Positions 55,501 through 63,640 of a stretch of 64,000 nt of DNA are shown here, piece after piece; position 1 is the stretch's first letter; each line of letters starts with the position of its first letter. Location: NCBI GenBank assembly GCA_036245525.1, contig BTPG01000005.1, forward strand, positions 207,622,682-207,686,681. Reading direction: 5' to 3'. This DNA is from Semisulcospira habei. Taxonomy: Eukaryota > Mollusca > Gastropoda > Semisulcospiridae. Position numbers and translations under genes: made by a program. The notes under the pieces were generated by a model. The model saw only the letters and a program-made list of their open reading frames with translations. It had not been told where the DNA came from and ran no database searches.

Positions 55501-58500
55501 TAAACCAATGTAGCATGTTTATGTATTAGGAAAAACTATAAGCATGTAACTTACGGGTTTCCAATCATGATTCTGCAGATATTGGCCATGGTACTCAAAC
55601 AATCTGTTGTCTGCTCCACAGGCAATTCTTTGTGCTGGAAAAAACCCACACAACTGTGAATCTTTCAACGCCAATAACTGAATACTTATATAAGCAAGTA
55701 TTGAACACCTATAGACGAGACCAGCATTGATTGATAATGTATACAGTAAACTTCCTTTATAACAAGTTCAGGTCACAAAAGTCAGTTAGAACAACGCTTT
55801 TTCAGAGGTCTCAACTCTATTTTTTTCTCCATGTAAATTCCTTTGCTTACCGATTCATGTAATGACAAAAAAATAATAGCAACCTGAACAAAGTAAAAGA
55901 TGTGTACAGACCTGTGACACAAAGTGTGTAGTGACGTCACTGAGGCGTTTTAGCATGGGTGTGGCCTGAGCATAGAAGAGGGACATGCGATTGGCCATCT
56001 CATTCGTTACCTCTACTTCCCCGTCCTGTATCTCATCCTAAACACACAAGAGAAAACAATGACAGCAGCTTCAGCATGGAAATACTGTCATGGAAATCTA
56101 CCCATATGGGTGTCAGCGGCGATTATGGTCGAGGTGATTCCTGCCGCAATCACCTCAACCAAAGTTGCTGACATCCAATGGGTTAACTCATTCACGGCAA
56201 GCCACATCTGCATGCGGCTGGCCGTATGAGTTAAAACATACATAAAGCACAAGACCATTTATAACAATCACACACACACAGCCTACAGTCAAACCCCTCA
56301 TCATACATACTAAACTTGAACTAGTCCCTTACCTCATTGGCCATCTTTCTCCTGCTTAATGTCCGTCTGTAGTAGCTGAAATCATTCTGTATTGCTGGGT
56401 TCGTCATCTGTTTACAACATAACAGCACATACACAAAGCATAAAAAAAGTCATAAGCAACCACGCTTTGAACCCTTTTGGCCCCACGGGTGCATTTACCA
56501 AATTTTGGAAGTGTTATTTAACAACTGTGTACCAGTTGCAGGCTGCGGATTGACCGTGAAAATTCAAGGGTAGTGCCAGATTAGCTTGGCACCTAAAGGC
56601 GCCAAGCTAATCTGGCACTACTCTTGAATTATCATAGTCAATCAGTCTCCTGCTGTAGGGTGTTGAGGCTAAAAGGGTTAAAAATAAATGAAAAAGAAAA
56701 AAAAAACATACTTGTCATGTAAGTTAATGTTTGGAGCGACTCTCACCTTTTATCTGTACAGTGTAATGGGTATGAACTCCTATTTAGCATCCAATAAGCT
56801 TCCGCCAACACAAACTAAACAACCCAACATTTCTTTTTCGTGTATTTCTCGTTGTGATCTTGAAAGAGGTCATTATAAGATGTGCTTTAATATTGGGAAA
56901 TATAAGTGTGATGTGACCACAAAACAAAACCACGGGTGCAGCATATACAAACATCATATATAAACACGCTCACAAACTCCAGTCAAGGTAGATCCCATTA
57001 CACTTTACAGAGGCCCAGTGGGTACAAGCAGCCGATTGGTTCTTCGCCCCCTCATGGCCGAACGCAATACAACTTAACCCATTTAACCCCACGACTACTT
57101 TTTCTAAATTTTGGAGGCATCATCTGCCCACTATGTACCAGCTGCAAAAGTCGGACCGACCATGATTATTTAAGGGTAGTGCCAGATCAGCTTGGCACCA
57201 ACTGGCAGCACCCTTAAATAATCATGGGCGTCCCATCTCATGCTGTAGGGTGTTGGGGTTCAAAGCAAGAGGCACAGTCCTCATGAGCAATTGTGGGGGC
57301 TCTGTGTATTTGCACCTCTTGCTGAACATAATTTGAATCCATGTTCAGCGGACGGATGACATTTTGCACCCAGCGACACGGAAGAGAATAACCCTTTTAC
57401 CCCAAAGGTCTCATTTCTCAAATTTTGGAGGTGTTGCCCAACAACTGTGTACCAGCTGCAGGAGACGGACTAACCATGATCATTCAAGGGTAGTGCCAGA
57501 TTAGCTTGGCGCCTTCAGGCGCCAAGCTAATCTGACACTACCCTTGAATGATCATGGTCAATCCGTCTCCTGCTGAAGGAACTCGGGGCTAAATGGGTCA
57601 AACTGTTTAACCCCACGGCAGTACTTCCCACAATTTTTAGCCGTAACCTATTACGACTCTGTACCTGTTGCAGGAGACAAATCAACATAATTCAACTAGA
57701 GTAGTGCCAGATTAGCTTGGTGCCTGATGGCACCAAGATATGGCACTACCCTTGAATTATCATGGTCGATTCATCGCCTGCTGTACTGCATCAGGGCCAA
57801 ATGAGATAAGTTATTGTTTCTAAACAAAATGAAGTAAAATACAACACAGCAAGCAACGAACCTTGAGTTCATCAAATTTCAGGACGAAGTCGAGGATCTC
57901 TGCGAACTGTTTGAAGAGGGACTGCTGATGTTCCAAGTGCTCCTCAGGCTTCATATCCGCTGAACACAAAACCTGCAGCAACTCTGGAATCACCTCCTCT
58001 GCAACAAACACAGCACACACACCTCAAAATCCAATAAACATCTTCAAGAAAATCACTTCTCTTGATTGTCTTTCTCTATGGAGAAATCAGCTTTGCTTGC
58101 TTCATCAGAAAGAAAGGAAATGAAATTTTATTTTCCAAGGATAAAAGAATAGGTGCGCAGACCTTTTTTCATCTGTCACCACCCTTAACTATCGCCTTGG
58201 ATCAACCACGATTATTTAGAGTAGTGCCAGATTAGCTTGGCGCCTAATGGCACCACGCTAATCTGGCACTACTCTTAACTAATCATGGTTAAGAGAGAGT
58301 GTGTGTGTATGAATGCATATAAATGTGAATATGTGTGTTCACATAACAATGTTCCCAAAGGCACAGTAACCCTTGTCATCCTGATACACCCATTGTTTGA
58401 AATAAATTTGACTGATAGTTCAAGGGTGGTGCCAGAAAAGCTTGGCGCCTGAGGCACCAAGCTATTCTGGCACCACCCTTTAACTAAAATGATCTATCTC

Positions 58501-61500
58501 CTAATCTGTAATGATGCCTTCATAGGACAATAAGAATTTTTTTAAAAATCAGCCCCAGGATGTAAATAAAAAATAATATAAATAAATCAGCGCATTAAAT
58601 AGGCGCTTTATCCCAACTGAAAATCGGCTCAAAGCGCCACCGTGAACTGAACCCAACAAGCACGCTCATGTGAATCACGCGCATTCACTCATACACTGTA
58701 CACAAACACAGAATAATCACCTGGTGCTAAGGGCAAGCTCAAACGAGCTACTAAAGTTTTGGAAATTCAAATCGTTTGTATTTGAAATTTGATTAATTGG
58801 GCTGAAATTGATACCAATGTAATGGGTAAACATACATGTATTCACCTTTAACCCTTTTCAATTTGATACACCCATTGCTTGAAATAAATCTGATATTTCA
58901 AAAGTGATGCCAGAATAGCTTGGCGCCTCAGGCGCCATGCTATGCTGGCACCACCCTTGAACTAAAATGGTTGATCCATGTCCTAATCTGTAATGTAGCC
59001 TTCATAGGACAGTAAGTAAATTTTACAAAATCAACCTCAGGATGTAGTGGGTTAATAACAGTATTCAAAGAGGATTAGACGGCGCAGGAAATTGCCAGTT
59101 TAGCTGAGAAATGAAAAGAAATAACCCGACAGAATAAGAAGCATGCTTTAATCCTTTGTGTGCCGGTAGTGGTTCTAACTTCTAGTCACGATGATTCCTT
59201 CAGGAATCATCGCGACTGAAACCACTGCCGACACGCAAAGGGTTAAAAATACTGAGACAGTCCTTAATGGCTTGGCTTACACTGACAGATTTTGCTTTAA
59301 TCCTTTGTGTGCCGGTAGTGGTTCTAACTTCTAGTCACGATGATTCCTTCAGGAATCATCGCGACTGAAACCACAGCCGACACGCAAAGTGTTAAAAATA
59401 CTAAGAGTAAGACAGTCCTTAACCCTTTCATTACTGCCGCCCGCTATAGCGGGGATGGAGACACGCCTCCTCTGCTTACGGCCTCCCGGTATAGCGGGAC
59501 CGCAGCTTCTACTCCCCCGCGTACGGCTGCCCGCTAAAGCGGTTTGCGCTGAGAGTGGCTACCTAATTAGCGGCGACCTTGACAGCGCTAGAGTGGTACC
59601 GCCAGGCGCATAGTGTTTGTTATTTCCGGCTCGGGGCCTGAGAAACAGGATGCGGAGTTTATATAAAACAAAATTCCTTCCAGAACTTTGGTTGTGCTTG
59701 CAAAAATGGCGGAGAGAGAAGAAAGTGACCGTGACAGCGACGAATTTAGTGATGATGAGTTTTGGGATAGAGGCGATTTTGGAGAGATGGATTTAGTTCA
59801 GTTGACAGAGGAAGAAAGGGCTGATTTTGTGCGTGTTGTGCGACAAGACACTAACAACAACAACGATAATGATCGCGATGCCGACGATGAAAGTGGTGAT
59901 GAACTTGATGATGACAATGTGCCACTGTGGTTCCGAAATCCACAATTTGAATGGACAGCAGGACCATTTGTTGCACCTGAGCGGGTGACATTCACCCGAA
60001 TGCCAGGTCCAACACGTGTAATTGACACATCTGTCAGTGCGTCCGGGTACTTTAAACCTCTTCTACTCTGAGACTACCTGAGCTTCAGGCTGGACCTGGC
60101 CCATGAGTTGGTAGCCGACTATCATCTACGGCGACCGTCCGTCGGCTGTCCCCGCTCTGCCGCCAGCAACAACGAGACTCGCCTTGACCGAGTTGACCAT
60201 TTACCTGTCAAAGGGGAGGGCCGTGATCACGGATGTGCTCTGTGCTACAAGCGACACACCCACTACAGAGACGCAAACCCAGGGGTTAGCTATGCAAACA
60301 ACCCTTACAAGAGATGCAAAACTGTTATCATGTGCCGGAAATGTGAAGTGTACCTTTGTTGTAATGACAACAATTGTTTTATTTTGTACCACACACAGGT
60401 ACAACTGTAAATACAGGATGACAGTGTATGACAGTGTATAGCAGTGTTGTAATTTCATCTTCACCCTCCTAGTAACTGTACATAGTGTATGCGTAAACAT
60501 GGACAATCAAGGTGTATATAATAGTGGATCTTTTTCAGTTACTTTTTGTATTTTAGACACCTGTGTGTGCATTGCGGACACTGCTATGTGACAGCAATAA
60601 ACAGACAATGACACAGTCACAAGTTTGGATTATGCGTTTCCAACACATCATTGTCACGGTAAGAGCATGCAAACACTTTTAGATCCGTTTTCATGCACGT
60701 TTGCTTGCTTCATAGGTGTGTGTTGTTAATGTACTGTCATTTTGTCACATATTTGCACCTGTGTGTCACCAAATCAATCACACGACCCTGACACATGACG
60801 TCAATGTGTAGCCCGTCACAGCAATATAGGGTTATGGGTATCTGCGGTGGATGAGTACTCTGCTATCAGCCTTTCCCGTACACTACTATATTTTGGTATT
60901 TTTCTAGTCTCTAAACTCAGTAAGCAGGGGTAATACAGAACTTTATAAACGCAGTACTCAGTGGTATTCACGAACCAGAGAATTCAGTAATGAAAGGGTT
61001 AAATGGCTTGGCTCACACTGACAGATTTTGCTTGTGGCAATGTGTGGTAAGCAAACATTTGCCACCTGCCACATTGGCTTCATGGCACGTTTCAACGTGC
61101 ACGCAATGTGTTTGTACTGACTGACCTGCCATTACCATACACAAATATGGATCAGCTCTCATGCGCTATTACCGATAGTGCCTCCCTCACTTGATCACAG
61201 TTGAAATATTCTGAGCTGCAGGAGTCCCATATGCATGGGAACTCTCGGACAAGGTTGATCAGTTTAACTCATTGGAGATGTGCTGCATACGGATATGCGG
61301 CTATTCGACACATTTCCGCATGCACTCTCTAATGAGTTAACAGTACCAAAGCCGTCGTTCAGCTTCTCCACCATTATTTCCAGCTTGAAAGTGACGCGAG
61401 GACACCACTGATTGGTTGAGAGCTCTAGCAACGTCACAAGAAAATAGACTCGGATTGTATTGCGTGGCAAGTTGTGTCGGCAATATTGCTGGCACCCCAC

Positions 61501-63028
61501 AATCTGGCCACAACATTGCTGCCACACAAATTGCAGCCGGCAATAGGTGTTTGTGGTAGCGTGTGCCCAGCCCTTAAACTTGTTTCTGTCTTTGGTGGTT
61601 ATTCCTTGCATTTTACACACTGGGGCACTCTTTCAGTGGATGTAAACATAAATGAAAAGACAAACACAAAATGCAATGACACAATGTGTGTCAGGGAGTG
61701 GCTGTCACTGTCAGTAATAAGATAGCTTTGCATCCATACAACCAAATGTTTAAAAGCAGTGTCTTACCTAGCTTAAGGGAAAACTCGTAGAAGCGTTTCA
61801 ACTTTGCGACAATGGGACACACCGCCTCCCATGCCTTCTCCTGCAGAGCTTCATCTTTTGGGTTAGAAATTGCCTGTACAAACACATGCATATCAATAGA
61901 TAACATCAAGGAAACACTTTACTTCAAACCGCACAATGAAGTGGCAGTATGTCGAGACATACAACAATACGCTGGGTACATGCACAACACAGAAGTCTCC
62001 CATGTGACAAATAGCATTTGCCATACTTGCCAAATGTCTCAGATATCTCCTAAAAGCTGAAAATGTTCATCTAAGTTTGTAAGTTTTGGAGACTTCTTTA
62101 ACAGAAAATCAGACATTTTAGATGTTTCAAACTTCAGATTTTACCAATCACCCAACATAAAGCCAAGAAAGACCATACAACAATCAAGTGTCACAAATTT
62201 TCCAAACCCTCTTGATGTCAAAGAATGAATATATGACTGTGTAAGTGTACATGTATATAACATACAAAGGATCACACTATACGACACTATAGGACTTTTC
62301 CCTGTTGAATTTACAACCATTTCACTCAGACACATCTGTGACCACTGCCAACAGCCAGGACGCACCACAGCAGGAGATGGATAGACCATGATAATTCAAG
62401 GATAGTGCCAGTTTGGCTTGGCGCCAAGCTAGTCCGGCACTACCCTTGAATTATCATGGTCGATTCATCTCCTGCAGCTGGTATATAGTCGTTAGGTCAC
62501 CTCCAAAATTTGGTAAATGCGGCCATTGGGTTAATTATGTGTAAGCAAAGTTACGTACCAATCGTATTTCATCTGATGCCCCAACATAGTTCTGAAGTTC
62601 CCTCAAGATGGCCTGTGACTGTTCTAGCACAGCCTGAACAAGATTATAGGTGGCCTGCTCGCTCTCTGTTGGCTGTGCATCTGTTCACAATAAAGTGTCA
62701 TGAAGTACATTGTACGTTCTAGAAAAAATATATTCAAACAAAAAGATGAAATCAACAAACGCATCCACTCAAACACACACAAATTCTATATGAAACTAAT
62801 CAAGACCAAACCCCCCAAATTGTAACTTCATCTTTCTAGCACTCTTATTAAGAAATCAATGACAGTAATCGGAGTAGCGCCTATACCAAACAACAACTGT
62901 GGTCCAAATCCAAACAAATAAACAAAATACATGTAAAGGAAAATGCTCTTACTTTCAAAATCAACAAATATGTCCGCTCCCTTTGCAGGTGATTCGGAAT
63001 TCAATAGAATCCGCAGTAAATTTCCCAT
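52507..63028 (-). CDS. CYRI: CYRI (FAM49/DUF1394) Rac1-binding regulator of SCAR/WAVE, 10 coding exons
   Basis: Coding exons on the minus strand, in order: 62953-63028, 62559-62680, 61768-61873, 57862-57998, 56333-56407, 55912-56037, 55555-55634, 53947-54073, 52922-52992, 52507-52570. All introns begin GT and end AG, and the phases join without a break to give 327 residues; vertebrate CYRI-B has about 324. Family knowledge: CYRI proteins bind active Rac1 at the membrane and restrain SCAR/WAVE-Arp2/3 driven lamellipodia. Seen here: N-terminal MGNLL, a myristoylation-type Gly2; YYRRTLSR in exon 5, whose Arg161-Arg162 align with the Rac1-contacting Arg pair; the highly conserved [18 protein letters not shown] in exon 8; and a C-terminus ending KMLLA. 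The introns are loaded with hairpin MITEs, SINEs and a piggyBac relic, but no exon is disrupted. Upstream non-coding exon(s) should lie at higher coordinates. Whether it is the CYRI-A or CYRI-B type is not decidable; invertebrates usually have one gene. Confidence 0.95.
52764..52885. repeat. C-type hairpin in CYRI intron 9
   Basis: AGGGCCGAGTTGCATGAATGA..GCACCTTGC arms as at 46097; GTGCTCCGTTACAGCGGAGCAC at the centre. Confidence 0.85.
52922..52992 (-). CDS. CYRI: CYRI coding exon 9
   Basis: Encodes [20 protein letters not shown] then NAL plus two bases of an Arg codon (residues 284-306). The acceptor is TTCCAG and the donor GTCAGT. Confidence 0.94.
53042..53310. repeat. E-family MITE in CYRI intron 8
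   Basis: CCCTTCACGGCAGAGAGC to TAGCAGTGAAGGGGGTCAAA; hairpin CAAGAGGCACAGATCCTCATG / CATGAGGATCTCTGCCTCTTG. The left part carries an extra 53080-53130 segment. Confidence 0.85.
53385..53545 (+). mobile_element. tRNA-derived SINE in CYRI intron 8
   Basis: Box A-like TGGCTCGGTGGTAGAG at 53390-53405 and box B GGTTCGAATCC at 53433-53443, spaced as in a tRNA. A non-tRNA body and a GACGTTAAAGCCCC tail (about 53513-53526) follow, so it is a SINE rather than a tRNA gene. Confidence 0.8.
53600..53735. repeat. Decayed A-family MITE
   Basis: ATTAACCCCATCCAGTC left; GGCTGACCATGGCAGTCACT opposite AGAACTATCATGGTTAGTTC. Confidence 0.55.
53821..53888. repeat. E-type hairpin 58 bp from CYRI exon 8
   Basis: AGCAGGAGGCATAGATCCTTATC opposite CACTAGGATCTATGCCTC, inside intron 8 close to the exon 8 donor. 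Confidence 0.8.
53947..54073 (-). CDS. CYRI: CYRI coding exon 8
   Basis: Encodes [19 protein letters not shown], the near-invariant [18 protein letters not shown] and KTSGIE (residues 241-283). Acceptor GGCAG at 54078-54074, donor GTAAAT. Confidence 0.95.
54311..54534. repeat. D2-family TTAA MITE, complete, nested
   Basis: TTAACCCTTATCATTCGGAA to TCAGTATGATATGGGTTAA, inverted relative to 39525-39747. It sits at a TTAA within the A core right arm. Confidence 0.92.
54568..54947 (-). mobile_element. SINE-like retroposon R, copy 6
   Basis: CCTACTGTAGTGA flanks at 54555-54567 and 54948-54960 (13 bp, exact). Confidence 0.92.
55265..55453. repeat. D-family MITE with shortened centre (intron 7)
   Basis: TTAACCCATTACACCCTGAC to ATCCGGATGAAAAGAGTAAA. 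The centre is AATAGCTATT, where GCTTGGCGCC..GGCGCCAAGC has been deleted symmetrically. A family A right end follows to TTAA at about 55500. Confidence 0.85.
55555..55634 (-). CDS. CYRI: CYRI coding exon 7
   Basis: Encodes [20 protein letters not shown] through MIGN plus two bases (residues 215-240). TTDCLSTMA is invariant in vertebrate relatives. Acceptor CCAG, donor GTAAGT. Confidence 0.95.
55912..56037 (-). CDS. CYRI: CYRI coding exon 6
   Basis: Encodes [19 protein letters not shown] through HFVSQ (residues 173-214). [18 protein letters not shown] matches the family. The donor is GTCTGT. Confidence 0.95.
56182..56236. repeat. F-type miniature TTAA hairpin (intron 5)
   Basis: TTAACTCATTCACGGCAAGCC..CATGCGGCTGGCCGTATGAGTTAA, about 55 bp. 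Confidence 0.78.
56333..56407 (-). CDS. CYRI: CYRI coding exon 5 with Rac1-binding Arg pair
   Basis: Encodes [19 protein letters not shown] to KMANE (residues 148-172), with exact codon borders on both sides. Arg161 and Arg162 correspond to the Arg pair needed for Rac1 binding in mammalian CYRI-B. After SR the chain reads RKMANE rather than the vertebrate MRINN. Confidence 0.95.
56462..56681. repeat. A-family MITE (intron 4)
   Basis: TTGAACCCTTTTGGCCCC to GAGGCTAAAAGGGTTAA with core hairpin 56548-56645. Confidence 0.87.
57074..57260. repeat. A-family TTAA MITE (intron 4)
   Basis: TTAACCCATTTAACCCCA left; arms GACCATGATTATTTAAGGGTA / CCCTTAAATAATCATGGGCG share the TTATTTAA change. Confidence 0.82.
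57264..57390. repeat. Decayed E element (intron 4)
   Basis: CAAGAGGCACAGTCCTCATGAG, partner TTTGCACCTCTTGCTGAAC, E flank ATTTGAATCCATGTTCAGCGG. Confidence 0.7.
57388..57600. repeat. A-family MITE (intron 4)
   Basis: ATAACCCTTTTACCCC to GGGGCTAAATGGGTCAAA; arms CATGATCATTCAAGG / CCTTGAATGATCATG share a change not seen in other copies. Confidence 0.88.
57607..57808. repeat. A-family MITE, decayed (intron 4)
   Basis: TTAACCCCACGGCAGTACTTC to CATCAGGGCCAAATGAGATAA; left arm damaged, right arm good. It ends within about 55 bp of exon 4. Confidence 0.78.
57862..57998 (-). CDS. CYRI: CYRI coding exon 4
   Basis: Encodes [17 protein letters not shown] through FVLKFDELK (residues 102-147). The motif [17 protein letters not shown] matches the family closely. 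The acceptor is GCAG and the donor GTTCGT. Confidence 0.95.
58172..58292. repeat. Core hairpin, ends lost (intron 3)
   Basis: ACCACGATTATTTAGAGTAGTG / CACTACTCTTAACTAATCATGGT. Confidence 0.75.
58363..58575. repeat. D-family MITE (intron 3)
   Basis: GTAACCCTTGTCATCCTGATA to CCCAGGATGTAAATAA; flank GTTTGAAATAAATTTGACTG and core intact. Confidence 0.82.
58565..58730 (-). repeat. SINE-like repeat T, copy 2 (intron 3)
   Basis: A/T-rich start, then GAAAATCGGCTCAAAGCGCC and ACCCAACAAGCACGCTCATG, matching 7128-7300. Confidence 0.6.
58848..59055. repeat. D-family TTAA MITE, complete (intron 3)
   Basis: TTAACCCTTTTCAATTTGATA to CTCAGGATGTAGTGGGTTAA. Confidence 0.9.
59148..59246. repeat. TTAA hairpin MITE K, copy 1
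   Basis: TTAATCCTTTGTGTGCCGG..CACGATGATTCCT is mirrored by AGGAATCATCGCG..CCGACACGCAAAGGGTTAA. Part of a roughly 149-bp tandem duplication. Confidence 0.9.
59297..59395. repeat. TTAA hairpin MITE K, copy 2
   Basis: Almost identical to 59148-59246 (CCACAGCCG instead of CCACTGCCG; AAGTGTTAA end). Flanking DNA is duplicated with it, so this is a tandem duplication and not a second transposition. Confidence 0.9.
59437..59543. promoter_or_regulatory. Three subterminal palindromic repeats in the piggyBac element
   Basis: CCGCCCGCTATAGCGGGG (59437-59454), CCTCCCGGTATAGCGGGACC (59482-59501) and GGCTGCCCGCTAAAGCGGTT (59525-59544) are spaced about 43-45 bp. In piggyBac elements the Cys-rich C-terminal domain binds subterminal repeats; that these are such sites is inference. 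Confidence 0.6.
59660..59667 (+). promoter_or_regulatory. TATA box of the piggyBac relic
   Basis: TATATAAA, 39 bp before the ATG at 59706. A start site about 30 bp downstream would leave a very short leader. Confidence 0.6.
59706..60410 (+). pseudogene. piggyBac transposase remnant: acidic N-terminus and Cys-rich C-terminus, DDD domain deleted
   Basis: ATG at 59706 has a good context (AAAAATGG). Codons 1-121 are acidic ([31 protein letters not shown]) and end [12 protein letters not shown] at TGA 60069-60071. The same frame continues as [17 protein letters not shown], then CALCYKRH, then [17 protein letters not shown] and the terminal YHT to TAA at 60410. The C-x2-C ... C-x2-C ... C ... CF..YHT layout is the C-terminal zinc-binding domain of PGBD-type transposases. 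The central RNase H-like DDD region of several hundred residues is absent. Without readthrough of one TGA the two halves are not made together. It could be plain decay or an expressed fragment. Confidence 0.85.
60596..60601 (+). terminator. Poly(A) signal of the piggyBac relic
   Basis: AATAAA in GACAGCAATAAACAGAC, about 185 bp after the last stop, on the same strand as the remnant frame. Confidence 0.6.
61263..61341. repeat. F-type miniature TTAA hairpin (intron 3)
   Basis: TTAACTCATTGGAGATGTGC..GCATACGG opposite ..CACATTTCCGCATGC..TCTAATGAGTTAA. Confidence 0.78.
61768..61873 (-). CDS. CYRI: CYRI coding exon 3
   Basis: Encodes [18 protein letters not shown] through FYEFSLKL (residues 67-101) plus one base. 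The LQEKAW..V.P.V.KLK.FYEFS pattern is characteristic of the family. Donor GTAAGA; the next intron is 3.8 kb and holds the piggyBac relic. Confidence 0.95.
62345..62536. repeat. A-family MITE immediately 3' of CYRI exon 2 (intron 2)
   Basis: Core GGAGATGGATAGACCATGAT / ATCATGGTCGATTCATCTCC; right end GGCCATTGGGTTAA at 62531-62534, about 25 bp from the exon 2 donor. Confidence 0.85.
62559..62680 (-). CDS. CYRI: CYRI coding exon 2
   Basis: Encodes [16 protein letters not shown] through SDEIRL (residues 26-66). NAQPTESE is the family motif. The acceptor is CAG at 62683-62681 and the donor GTACGT. Introns: 272 bp upstream, 685 bp downstream. Confidence 0.95.
62953..63028 (-). CDS. CYRI: CYRI coding exon 1 (residues 1-25 plus one base)
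   Basis: Encodes [17 protein letters not shown] through VDFE. ATG is at 63028-63026. The donor GTAAGA follows the phase-1 base at 62953. A TTTCAG just upstream would start this exon at 63049, leaving about 21 nt of 5' UTR here. The N-terminal Gly matches the family's myristoylation site. Confidence 0.95.
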
Positions 63029-63114
63029 TACCGAAGAGCTGGTGATGGGCTGAAACATTGGAATTAAACACACTCTTCATATTTGTCATGCAGAGACATA
63101 ACTCTACACGACAC

Positions 63115-63245
63115 TTAACTCCTGAAGCACAATACAACAGGAGAAAGATCAATCATGATAGTTAAAGGGTGGTGCAATAATAGCTTGCCGCCTCAAGGCG
63201 CCATGCTATTCTTGCACCACCCTTGAACTATCATGGCAGACCTGT
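63115..63245. repeat. Core-hairpin MITE upstream of CYRI exon 1
   Basis: CTTAACTCCTGAAGCAC left; core ATGATAGTTAAAGGGTGGTGC / GCACCACCCTTGAACTATCAT, 3' region decayed. Confidence 0.78.
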
Positions 63246-63509
63246 CTTAGGTGTCACTGCCCATGTTTAGGAATGCTGACCCTGCGTTCTCAATGTGTCA
63301 AAGTTAAACAATGATCTATGCTCCAATGAACTCCATTTACATGTTCATGCAATATCTAGCAAATAATTATACACTGCTCAATATTTGCTACGGACATTCA
63401 GTTCACACATGGATAAAGGTCAATGTAACGGTAAGGTTCCAGAATGCACACACAATCGCTCTCAGTTATTTCAGTTAACTACTGACGACTATGTCTAAAC
63501 AAATCTGTG

Positions 63510-63640
63510 TGTATTAACCCATAAAGCTCTAACCCGCAACCACAAGACCTAGATCAGCCATGATATTTCAAGGGTGGCGCCAGAATAGCTTGGTGCCGTT
63601 AGAACTGGTCAATCTGCCTCTAGAACAGTGACGTAGACAT
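63510..63640. repeat. Half core MITE
   Basis: ATTAACCCATAAAGCTC and left arm AAGGGTGGCGCCAGAATAGC; the right arm is lost. 63640-64000 shows no recognisable exon and may be CYRI intron or 5' flank. Confidence 0.65.

Larger units (their letters stand above)
59419..61002 (+). mobile_element. piggyBac-type element, internally deleted, TTAA-flanked
   Basis: TTAA target copies are at 59419-59422 and 60999-61002. Terminal inverted repeats CCCTTTCATTACTG (59423-59436) and CAGTAATGAAAGGG (60985-60998) are perfect over 14 bp. The 1576-bp element carries a TATA box, a reading frame for transposase end domains and a poly(A) signal, but no catalytic domain. It lies in CYRI intron 3 with its frame opposite to CYRI. 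Confidence 0.94.

Noticed and set aside
59688..59708. Upstream start for the piggyBac remnant at 59688
   Set aside because: That codon is TTG. The first ATG, with good context, is at 59706.
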